A stretch of DNA of 23,601 nucleotides from a virus. A model generated the notes under the pieces. That model worked only from the letters and a program-made list of their open reading frames with translations, ran no database searches and was not told the DNA's origin. The translations under genes and the position numbers were made by a program. This document shows, in pieces, positions 1-7,950 of this stretch; within the stretch, counting starts at the first letter, position 1; every line of letters begins with the position of its first letter. Where the stretch lies: positions 4,364 to 27,964 of the IMG/VR virus record IMGVR_UViG_3300030103_000982. One strand, 5' to 3'.

Positions 1-76
1 TGATATGCACGAGTTGATGGATGCACTAAGAAGATTAGAAGATAAGTTGGATAAGGTATTAATAGGAAATAGATAA
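1..76 (+). CDS. C-terminal end of an upstream structural-operon gene (partial)
   Basis: An open frame enters from the left edge (full codons from base 2) and ends with TAA at 74-76. The visible 24 residues are charged and helical (ELMDALRRLEDKLDKVLIG) and look like the end of a coiled coil. The TAA shares its last base with the ATG of the next gene (TAATG), so the two are probably translationally coupled. The family cannot be recognised from this fragment. The gene is cut by the window edge. Confidence 0.6.
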   Translation, partial: DMHELMDALRRLEDKLDKVLIGNR

Positions 77-2037
77 TGGCAATGTTCAGAGGCTTTAAGC
101 CACAAGGATTACAAAAGATAGCTAATCGTATGGGTTATGCAGGTAGCATGGAAAACTTTGATAATTACCTAAAACAAAACCCTGATAAAGAACGTGAGAT
201 GATTGTGTATCGTCAAAGAGCACAAGATATGGCTAAAGGTGGGTCTGTAGTTAAACTGCAAACAGGTGGTGCTCCTACACAGTCTACACCATCATTTACT
301 CCTGCAGGACAAGCATATGTACCTACATTAGGAGAAGGTGAAGGACAAGTTCCTGCTTTTGGTACTGCTGATGAAGGTAAAACTATAGCAGAGGCAAGCA
401 CAACATTAGCACAGACAGGTGCATTACCTGTGGGTGCAGTTACACAGCCTCAACTCACACCTGTAATGCAGGAACAACTTATTACTCCAACTACAGGAGT
501 GTTAGGAGCAGACCCTATAGCACCCACATATGGTGCAGAAACAATGCAAGCAGGTGCTCCTGTGGCTGTTACCTCAACATCTATGGAGGCAGCTCAAGCA
601 AGTCCTGAAGTTCAAAATGCTATAGAGGCTAACCAAGCAGCTCAAACTGATTTAGCTGACCCAAGAGCTAAAGTTGTAGCGGCACAACAAACAGCTACAA
701 GTGTTGCAAATGTTACTGCAGCACAAGGTAATTCTATTAAATTAGACAATCCAGTACAAAGACAGATACAGGCAGGTGAGTTAATAGATACTACTGCTGA
801 TGCAGAAAAAGCAAAAGCATTTACAGAACAAGTAGAGGCTGCCACAACAACACCTACTGACCAAGCTACTGTAGCAGGACAACTAGCAGGACTAACTGCT
901 AACTTTGATGCAACTAATCCACCTGCATGGGCAGCAGGAGCAATCAGAGGTGTCCAAGCAGTAATGCAACAGAGAGGCTTGGGTGCATCTAGTATTGCAG
1001 GACAGGCACTTGTACAGGCGGCAATGGAATCAGCTTTACCTATTGCACAGGCAGATGCTAGAACTGTTGCTACATTTGAACAGCAGAATTTATCCAACAG
1101 ACAACAAAGAGCTATGTTAGCGGCTCAACAGAGAGCACAGTTCATTGGACAAGAGTTTGACCAAGGATTTCAAGCACGAGTGCAAAACTCTGCACGTATA
1201 GCTGATATAGCAAACAGAAACTTTACTGCAGAACAGCAGATAGCATTAGAAAATAGTAGAACAGCAAATACAGTCAATCTTAATAATTTATCAAATAGGC
1301 AAGCTGTAGTTATGGCTGAAGCATCAGCATTATCACAATTAGATACTGCAAACTTAAATGCTAGACAACAAACTGCTGTGCAAAACGCAAGTAACTTTTT
1401 ACAGTTAGACATGGCTAATTTAAGTAATGAACAACAGACTGCACTATTTAATGCACAAGCAATAAATCAATCATTACTAACCGACCAATCTGCTGAAAAC
1501 GCATCAAGACAATTTAATGCTACATCACAGAATCAAGTTGACCAGTTTATGGCTAATCTCTCTAATCAAATATCTCAATTTAATTCAACACAATCAAATG
1601 CACAGAATCAGTTTAATGCAGGAGAGTTAAATACATTATCAAGATTTAACGCAGAAGTAGCTAATCAACGTGACCAATTCAATGCACAAAATCAATTAGC
1701 TATAGCACAGAATAATGCAGTGTGGCGAAGAGAAATAGCTACAGCAGATACAGCAGCTTTAAATAGAGCTAATGAATTAAATGCTAAAGCAGCATTAGAT
1801 GTATCTAACACACAATATGCTAATCTGTGGCAGTATTATGCCGACACTATGGAGTGGGCATGGAAGAGTGCTGAGAGTGAGCAGGATAGACTAGTAGAAG
1901 TTGCAGTAGCAAATATTAATGCTGAGGCATCTGAAAGATTAGCTGAAGCTAAACAAAGGTCTAGTAGCACTAGTGCTATAGGAAATATTATAGGACAATT
2001 AGGTTCTGCATACATAGGTAAACTAAAACCTTTCTAA
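76..2037 (+). CDS. Putative internal virion/structural protein with 11/22-residue repeats
   Basis: A 653-aa protein that I cannot assign to a named family. Residues 1-55 form a compact head (MFRGFKPQGLQKIANRMGY) ending in an AKGG motif at 53-56. Residues 60-335 are Ala/Thr/Gln/Pro-rich and low in complexity. Residues 338-560 are a helical repeat: the unit N-L-S-N-x-Q-Q recurs at 338, 382, 404, 426 and 448 (steps of 22 or 44), then QF/RF recurs at F480, F491, F502, F513, F524 and F535 (steps of 11). A Trp/Tyr-rich patch follows (about 580-597), then a short Gly/Ile-rich tail. Place in the operon, Gln/Asn/Ala composition and the rod-like repeat suggest a virion core or ejection protein; this is inference. 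An AGGA at 63-66 precedes the start; a second ATG lies two codons downstream. Confidence 0.8.
   Translation: MAMFRGFKPQGLQKIANRMGYAGSMENFDNYLKQNPDKEREMIVYRQRAQDMAKGGSVVKLQTGGAPTQSTPSFTPAGQAYVPTLGEGEGQVPAFGTADEGKTIAEASTTLAQTGALPVGAVTQPQLTPVMQEQLITPTTGVLGADPIAPTYGAETMQAGAPVAVTSTSMEAAQASPEVQNAIEANQAAQTDLADPRAKVVAAQQTATSVANVTAAQGNSIKLDNPVQRQIQAGELIDTTADAEKAKAFTEQVEAATTTPTDQATVAGQLAGLTANFDATNPPAWAAGAIRGVQAVMQQRGLGASSIAGQALVQAAMESALPIAQADARTVATFEQQNLSNRQQRAMLAAQQRAQFIGQEFDQGFQARVQNSARIADIANRNFTAEQQIALENSRTANTVNLNNLSNRQAVVMAEASALSQLDTANLNARQQTAVQNASNFLQLDMANLSNEQQTALFNAQAINQSLLTDQSAENASRQFNATSQNQVDQFMANLSNQISQFNSTQSNAQNQFNAGELNTLSRFNAEVANQRDQFNAQNQLAIAQNNAVWRREIATADTAALNRANELNAKAALDVSNTQYANLWQYYADTMEWAWKSAESEQDRLVEVAVANINAEASERLAEAKQRSSSTSAIGNIIGQLGSAYIGKLKPF
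1087..1755 (+). repeat. Hendecad (11/22-residue) protein repeat region
   Basis: Within the 653-aa protein, residues 338-560 repeat with a period of 11 or 22 residues (33/66 bases). The first half carries N-L-(S/N)-x-x-Q-Q-x-A units at residues 338, 382, 404, 426 and 448. The second half carries x-Q-F-N-A units with phenylalanine exactly every 11 residues from 480 to 535. The DNA copies have diverged, so the periodicity is kept at protein level. Hendecads are typical of straight or slightly right-handed helical coiled coils or amphipathic helices. Confidence 0.8.
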
Positions 2038-2046
2038 GGAGTATTG

Positions 2047-2289
2047 ATGTATAATCCAGCAGCAAGTATATACCAAGCTATAGATAAAAGAATAAAGCAA
2101 GGTAAAATTATATCAGAAAAAAATATACAAAAAGATAAAGGTAGTGGTATTCTATCTAGGTCTAGTAGCATGAAAAAAAGTCCTACAGGTGATAATTACA
2201 TAGAGCCTATAGACTTTGTAGTTGATGCAGTTATAACCTTGAGAAAAGAAAAAGAAGGTATGATGGAGAAGATAAATGCCGATACGTGA
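2047..2289 (+). CDS. Small hypothetical structural-operon protein, 80 aa
   Basis: A short basic, hydrophilic protein (MYNPAASIYQAIDKRIKQGK) with no family I recognise. The ATG at 2047 is preferred over the TTG just upstream at 2044, because GGAG at 2038-2041 then sits at a usable five-base spacing. It lies between the repeat protein and the 167-aa gene, and its last 14 bases overlap the start of that gene, so it is an operon member. The middle is Ser/Lys-rich (ILSRSSSMKKSPTG) and the end is a short charged helix. A role in the virion is inferred only from position. Confidence 0.65.
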   Translation: MYNPAASIYQAIDKRIKQGKIISEKNIQKDKGSGILSRSSSMKKSPTGDNYIEPIDFVVDAVITLRKEKEGMMEKINADT

Positions 2290-2779
2290 AGAACTTCCAT
2301 TAGAAGCACCTATAGCAGGTATGGCTCTAACACACGAAGTAGGAGCTAGACCGTGGCAGAATCCACCACAGCAAGCGAGTGTACAAGAGGCTATTGCACA
2401 TTATATAGAACGTATGCAGGATGAGTCTTTAACAGAACAGATAGTAAATATATTACAGTCTGATGTTCCTGTAACAACATTAGCTAATACAATACAGTTA
2501 GCAGGTGTTATGGAAGGTAGACATAGTATTGATGTAGGTGTTTTGATATTACCTGTTATCATGGAAATGATAATGCTTATTGCTGATGCTGAAGGTATAA
2601 AGTATCAAACAGGTATGGAAAGAGATATAGAAGCTGAAGTAAAAGATTCAAGAATACTTGCTGGAATTAGTAAGGCTAGAGAAGAATTATCTGAAGATAG
2701 AGAAGAAACTGACGAACAAATAATTGAAACAGAAGAAGAGTTGGCAGAAATGCCAAGAGGATTAATGGGCAGGAGATAA
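2276..2779 (+). CDS. Conserved marine-phage hypothetical protein, 167 aa
   Basis: Starts MPIREELPLEAPIAGMALTH, an opening I recall from hypothetical proteins of marine podoviruses (memory, not a search). Residues 30-80 are helical, and about 85-108 are strongly hydrophobic (IDVGVLILPVIMEMIMLIAD) and could be a membrane-interacting or buried helix. Residues 120-160 are very acidic. The protein ends in PRGLMGRR, similar to the end of the 556-aa ART-like protein. GGAG at about 2264 lies upstream of the ATG, inside the preceding gene, which it overlaps. The position argues for a virion-associated role; the biochemical function is unknown. Confidence 0.75.
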   Translation: MPIREELPLEAPIAGMALTHEVGARPWQNPPQQASVQEAIAHYIERMQDESLTEQIVNILQSDVPVTTLANTIQLAGVMEGRHSIDVGVLILPVIMEMIMLIADAEGIKYQTGMERDIEAEVKDSRILAGISKAREELSEDREETDEQIIETEEELAEMPRGLMGRR

Positions 2780-2780
2780 A

Positions 2781-3986
2781 ATGGCTTTCTTAGGATTAAG
2801 TGGTGATGCTTTAACTTTCTTAGGTGGTGTTGCTGAAGGTGCATCTAAAGAAATTGATAGACAGCTAGATAGACAACAAGAGGCTATTAAGGCTGCATCC
2901 TCTGCTGCTATTAGAGCTAGATTAGCCGCTAGAAAAAAATATGATACTGATATAGAAAATATGACAAAGGAAATAAGACCTTTGTTATCACAGTATAATT
3001 TACCTAATGTAGCTGCTCTTATGGCATTACCTGAACCACAAAGAAAAGAAATAGTAGGTAAGTTAGCTACTATAGATGGTAAAGATAATAGAGCTAAATT
3101 TTTTAGTGCTATAAAAGAATTTGAAGGTAAGACCAATTTAACTGAAGCTGAATTAATAAACTCTCTAGTGCCTGCATATAAAGAAGCAGAAATAGATTAT
3201 TCAGGTTTAGTTCCACGAACTGCTGTGGATGTGCTATTTGGTTTTGACCCTAAAGATGAGTTAGCAAGTAGAGTTAAACTTGGAACAGGTGCTACAAGAC
3301 CTGATGTTACTAGACGTGATTTATCATCTTTTCAACAAGGTTTGAGTAGAAAAGGTAAGATAAAAGTATTTGCTGATGATGCAAAAGATGTAGATAACTT
3401 TAGAAGAGCTTTTACTAAAGATATTTTTGCTCGTCTTGGTGGTAAAGGTGTTGAGGGTATTGATGGTATATATAGACCTGAGTCAGGTAAAGAAGCAGAT
3501 TTAACATTAGCTACAACTTATGTTAACTTATTAATTCCTCAATATAATGAAATAGTAAGAAAACTTCAAATAGATGAAGGGTTAAGTTTGATTGAGGCAC
3601 AAAATAGAGCTAGGTCTATTGCAGCAAATAATATTAATTCAAGATACAAGATGGAAGATATTGCAGGCAATCAAAATAAAATTAAATCTATTTTAAACAA
3701 TGCAGCACTTCAAAATCCTGATGCGTTAGCTCAAAATAGTTACATGTCTTTACTAAAAGGTAATGCTTCAGATAAAGTTTCCTTAATGAGTTTACTTACT
3801 TATAATGAAAATAGATATTCAAATAAATTTTCTAAAAATGAAAATATAGGAACAGACTTTCATCAAGAAGTAGAAGGTGAATTAAGAGAAAGATTGACAG
3901 CTTTAAATTATTCTGAAGAAGAAATATCAAGAATTATGAAAGTTTTTACTATTAGGATTAAACCATATGTAACTGGAGGCAATTAA
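2781..3986 (+). CDS. Putative internal virion protein, 401 aa
   Basis: A mostly helical protein starting MAFLGLSGDALTFLGGVAEG, a hydrophobic Gly-rich opening followed by a long charged helix (about residues 20-60, rich in Arg, Gln and Ala). No catalytic motif is visible. It starts two bases after the preceding stop, with AGGAG just upstream in the end of that gene, and is followed one base later by the 1320-aa gene. Lying between the repeat protein and the giant protein, it resembles by position the internal core proteins of T7-like phages. That is a positional inference, not a sequence match. Confidence 0.7.
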   Translation: MAFLGLSGDALTFLGGVAEGASKEIDRQLDRQQEAIKAASSAAIRARLAARKKYDTDIENMTKEIRPLLSQYNLPNVAALMALPEPQRKEIVGKLATIDGKDNRAKFFSAIKEFEGKTNLTEAELINSLVPAYKEAEIDYSGLVPRTAVDVLFGFDPKDELASRVKLGTGATRPDVTRRDLSSFQQGLSRKGKIKVFADDAKDVDNFRRAFTKDIFARLGGKGVEGIDGIYRPESGKEADLTLATTYVNLLIPQYNEIVRKLQIDEGLSLIEAQNRARSIAANNINSRYKMEDIAGNQNKIKSILNNAALQNPDALAQNSYMSLLKGNASDKVSLMSLLTYNENRYSNKFSKNENIGTDFHQEVEGELRERLTALNYSEEEISRIMKVFTIRIKPYVTGGN

Positions 3987-3987
3987 T

Positions 3988-6900
3988 ATGTCAAGTTACA
4001 TCGAAACTTTTTTAAAAGAAGATGCTGATACAACTTCTGAAGAAACTTCTTTAGATGACAACCTATTATTGAATGAGTTTAATACTATATTTAATACTGA
4101 CAGTGATTTAAGTAAACAAACTCAAGAACTTTTTAAAGTTGAACCAACTGAAGTAAAACAAAAGAAACCTACCATAAGTAACATTTTTACAGAAGTAGAT
4201 GTTACATCCCCCGGAACTCCCTTTGTAAAAACTATAAAAGATATTGAAAACAGACCTTACACAACACCTGAAGGTTTGACTCTTAAATCGTATAATAAAT
4301 TAGACAGAAAGAATATCACTAAAGAATCTTTACTGAAAGATGCTTCTTTTCTATCCGATGCTCGTACCTTATTGAAGGCACGTCATAATATTGATGATGA
4401 CGAGTTAGATACACCAGATAAGATATGGGAAGCGTGGACTGAAAGACAGAGATATTATGATACAGGTAATGAGTTTACATTAGCTAGAGATTTTGATTAT
4501 TTATATGACTCAGATGATAATGATGTTAAAAACTCAAGAGTTAATAGATATGGTAGACTTTTAGATGTATGGGAAAAATATAAAGGAGAAGATTTATCTT
4601 TTAGAAAAGTAAAAGATTATATGGGTGCTACTTTCACATCTCCTTCTAATATATTCTCAGCGATGTTAGCTACTAAAGGTAAACTAGGCACAGGTGTAAT
4701 GTCTCAGTCTAGTAAGCAAGGTATTAAAACATATATTAAAGAATTTTTAAAAGGTGCAGCTAAGGTAGCTCCTGTTGAATTTGGTGTTGGATATTTACAA
4801 AGTTCAGGTAAAGAAAAGCTAAGAAGCATGACTATGAAAGAGGAGTATAGACCCGGAGTTGTAGGTTTAGAAACAGGTATTCAAGGTGCAGGTGGCTCTT
4901 TATTTGGTGGATTTAGTTCTTTATTAGAAACAAGGTCTGCAGCTAAAGCAATAGAATTAAAAGAGGCATTTAAACTTTCTAAGGAAGAAGTCAAAAAATC
5001 TGCTAAATTAAAAACAGATGAGTTTCTAAAGACAGTTGGTTTAGAAGATATACAGAGAATATCAAAAAAGTTAGAAAGATTAAATCCAGAGTTAACAGCT
5101 AAGGGTAGAGAGTTACGTAAGGATTTAACTGCAGACCCTAAAAATTTTATAGCAGGACTTCCTGTAGAGTTTCATAATAATTTAGTGGCAGCTACGCTAA
5201 GAATGGAAAAGTTAATTAAGCTAGGTCCTACAGAAAGAGTAACAGCAGGTCTTCATAGAGCTATCACCGAGGGTGTATTACAAAAAGATGGTACACGTAA
5301 ATTATTAGAAACAGCAGAGATTAAAAAAATATTGAGAGACCACAACTTAACAACAGACCAATTTGGTATGGTGTTTTTAAGTGATGTATCCGATGCTGCT
5401 AGAATATTACAATCTAAAGGACAACTAAGTAAAGCATTAACAGATTTTAAACAACCTAAAAAATTAATAAAAAAATTTGGAAAAAAATCAAAAGAGAAAA
5501 TACAATTTGATGAACTGTTAAATAAAGTGGATGCCTTGAATGAAGCTAATTTAACAGGTGGTATAACTAAGGATGTTGCTGATAATGTAGCAAAAGAAAA
5601 TAATAAAGGAATATCATTACTTAGAAATTTCTTTAAAAATGCTGACCGTGCCAAGTTAGGTATGATGACATCTCAGCCACAAACAACTATAAGAAATAAT
5701 ATAAACGGTTTATTTAGGGTGGGTGTAGATACAGGTGTATATGCACTAAATCAGGCATTACAATTAAAAAATCCTTTTAGTAAGGATACACTAGCAATGG
5801 CTAAATATATGGTTAGACCTGCAGAAGCTAGAATATTTAGAGATATACTTAAAGAAGATTTCCCTGAAGAAATGTCTAACTTATTTAGAGAGGCAGCAGA
5901 CCTAAATAATAGAATGGCAGATGATGGAGCAGTAACTAAATTTACAACAAGTAAGATGGCTTGGCTTGGAACGAAGATGAATTATTTCAATACATTGTCT
6001 GATAACTATTTTAAGCAGGCAGCCTTAACGACTTTTTTGCGTAGAGGTATAAATAATTTAGACCCTGAAAATGCTGTAAAAATGACAACGTTAGATTTAG
6101 AAACATTGTTAGCACAGAAGATACAAAAAGATTTTCCAAACATGGAAGCAACAAGAGAGTTTATATCTACTTTATCTCCTGCAGGTTTTGAACAAGCATT
6201 AAAAGATAATAAGATTGGTAATCTTGTTAAGGGTGAAAGAGTACATGACTTTTTTACACTTACTCAGACAGGTAAATTATCTGAAATACCTGATGAGGTA
6301 TTGAAAACAGCTATTCAAGATACTTATGAATTTGTGTATCAAGCAACCTTTAAAAGCGATGGATACTTAAACAGATTCAATAAGATGTTACAATCAGGTC
6401 ACAAAAATTTACCTTTTGTTATATCAACATTTTTACCATTTCCTAGATATACAGCGAACCACCTAAAAACTATCTATAATCATGTTCCTCTTATAAATAT
6501 GGTAAAGATAGAAAACATAGGTAGTAGAAAATTAACTAAAGAAGGTTATACAACTGTAGGAAAATTATTTAAAACAGACAAAGCAACTTTTTCTAAAGAC
6601 TTAGCTAGAGGAACTATGGGAACAGGTTTGTTTTTAGCTGCTTTAGAGTGGCGATATAGACAAGGGAACACTAATCATTGGTGGGAAATTAAAAGTGAAA
6701 CAGGAAAACCTATAGATGGTAGACCTATATATGGTGCATTAGCACCTTGGATATTAGCTGCTGATATAATGTATAGATATCAAACAGATACATTACCATC
6801 AGATACAGGGTTAGGGTATGAACAATACTCAAAAGATGCATCACAAGCACTCATAGGTGTTACAGTTAGACGAGGTATGGGTCTATTGTTTTTAGAAGAC

Positions 6901-7950
6901 TTTGTTAGTACTTTTAGTGAAAATAAAGAAAAGATGGATAGACCAATGATAGATGAATTTATTGGTAATGTTGGTCAGGCATTTATGATACCCACACAAA
7001 TTGTGAAAAACTTTTATGGTATATCTGATAAAGATATGAGGAAAGTTCCTGAAAGTAAAACAGGACAAACAAACATACTAGATACTATTTTAGCAAGTGC
7101 TCTTAGAGGTGCACCTGATTTTAAATCAGTAGATGTTAAAGGAGCAGTCCAAGAGTTTGAGTTTTTTGGTGAAGGTAAATTAAGGGCAGATAAATTATTT
7201 ACTAATATTCCAACTGTAGATAAACAAGCTGTTGACCCAAGACAAGGACCTAGAAGAACTGTATCTCCCATCTACAAACTTTCAGGTTTTACATTAGGAG
7301 AAGCTAAGACTATATTTGATAATGAACTTACAATTTTAAATATTCCTGATAGAGAATTTTATAAAAGAGATTACAAAAATCCACAGATAGAAGTTTCTGC
7401 ACGTGACCTTTTAGGTAAAGATGGTAGTGAATTTAATTTAGCTAAAAGAATGGCTACATATATAAGAGGTAAACCTTATCAAACTATTATAAAAGACGCA
7501 AAAGAAGTTGCTGAAAAACGTGGTGAAAAACTAGTAGCTGAATCTTTTTTTGGTCAGACTGCTCCTGTTCAAGTTGCTCCTGCACAAAGAACTACTGCTA
7601 TTATGAAAATAGCTAGATTATATGTACAAGAGGCTAGAGCTTATGCTGCATCTAAACTTGAGACAATAGAAGTTGAAGCAGGTTTTCCTTACACAAGTAA
7701 GGTAGTAAAAGATTGGAGAAGTCTATCAGGTCAGAAAACTGTAGCAGCAAATGAGCATTACAGACAGACAAATGATTTTGTTTATGATAAAAATAAAAAC
7801 TTAATTGAACCAAAAAATATATATATGGATAGAAATTATTTTATAGTTAAAGGTCCTTTAACTGATAAATCTTGGGCAAATAGAGAAAATGTATTTGTTA
7901 AATACACAGACTACGCTAAAGGTCTAGGTAAAAAAGATAGGTTAAAATAA
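3988..7950 (+). CDS. Giant putative internal/ejection virion protein, 1320 aa
   Basis: The largest gene in the window. Residues 1-60 are acidic and Ser/Thr-rich. Residues 200-320 contain Gly/Ala-rich, hydrophobic stretches (EFGVGYLQSSG; GAGGSLFGGFSS), the kind of segment that could cross a membrane during DNA ejection. Residues 310-560 are Lys-rich helices. The centre (about 770-960) has aromatic segments such as FLPFPRYTANH and NHWWEIKSE. I see no lytic transglycosylase ESG motif and no RNA polymerase DxDGD motif. GGAGG at 3975-3979 gives a good ribosome site. Size and position match the large ejected protein of podoviruses (compare T7 gp16), but the identity is inferred. Confidence 0.7.
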   Translation: MSSYIETFLKEDADTTSEETSLDDNLLLNEFNTIFNTDSDLSKQTQELFKVEPTEVKQKKPTISNIFTEVDVTSPGTPFVKTIKDIENRPYTTPEGLTLKSYNKLDRKNITKESLLKDASFLSDARTLLKARHNIDDDELDTPDKIWEAWTERQRYYDTGNEFTLARDFDYLYDSDDNDVKNSRVNRYGRLLDVWEKYKGEDLSFRKVKDYMGATFTSPSNIFSAMLATKGKLGTGVMSQSSKQGIKTYIKEFLKGAAKVAPVEFGVGYLQSSGKEKLRSMTMKEEYRPGVVGLETGIQGAGGSLFGGFSSLLETRSAAKAIELKEAFKLSKEEVKKSAKLKTDEFLKTVGLEDIQRISKKLERLNPELTAKGRELRKDLTADPKNFIAGLPVEFHNNLVAATLRMEKLIKLGPTERVTAGLHRAITEGVLQKDGTRKLLETAEIKKILRDHNLTTDQFGMVFLSDVSDAARILQSKGQLSKALTDFKQPKKLIKKFGKKSKEKIQFDELLNKVDALNEANLTGGITKDVADNVAKENNKGISLLRNFFKNADRAKLGMMTSQPQTTIRNNINGLFRVGVDTGVYALNQALQLKNPFSKDTLAMAKYMVRPAEARIFRDILKEDFPEEMSNLFREAADLNNRMADDGAVTKFTTSKMAWLGTKMNYFNTLSDNYFKQAALTTFLRRGINNLDPENAVKMTTLDLETLLAQKIQKDFPNMEATREFISTLSPAGFEQALKDNKIGNLVKGERVHDFFTLTQTGKLSEIPDEVLKTAIQDTYEFVYQATFKSDGYLNRFNKMLQSGHKNLPFVISTFLPFPRYTANHLKTIYNHVPLINMVKIENIGSRKLTKEGYTTVGKLFKTDKATFSKDLARGTMGTGLFLAALEWRYRQGNTNHWWEIKSETGKPIDGRPIYGALAPWILAADIMYRYQTDTLPSDTGLGYEQYSKDASQALIGVTVRRGMGLLFLEDFVSTFSENKEKMDRPMIDEFIGNVGQAFMIPTQIVKNFYGISDKDMRKVPESKTGQTNILDTILASALRGAPDFKSVDVKGAVQEFEFFGEGKLRADKLFTNIPTVDKQAVDPRQGPRRTVSPIYKLSGFTLGEAKTIFDNELTILNIPDREFYKRDYKNPQIEVSARDLLGKDGSEFNLAKRMATYIRGKPYQTIIKDAKEVAEKRGEKLVAESFFGQTAPVQVAPAQRTTAIMKIARLYVQEARAYAASKLETIEVEAGFPYTSKVVKDWRSLSGQKTVAANEHYRQTNDFVYDKNKNLIEPKNIYMDRNYFIVKGPLTDKSWANRENVFVKYTDYAKGLGKKDRLK

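Noticed and set aside
642-1097. Long antisense frame opposite the 653-aa gene
   Set aside because: Cys/Ala-rich mirror of a Gln/Ala-rich gene with no ribosome site; a shadow frame.
2044-2046. TTG as start of the 80-aa gene
   Set aside because: It leaves only two bases to the GGAG; the ATG at 2047 has proper spacing.
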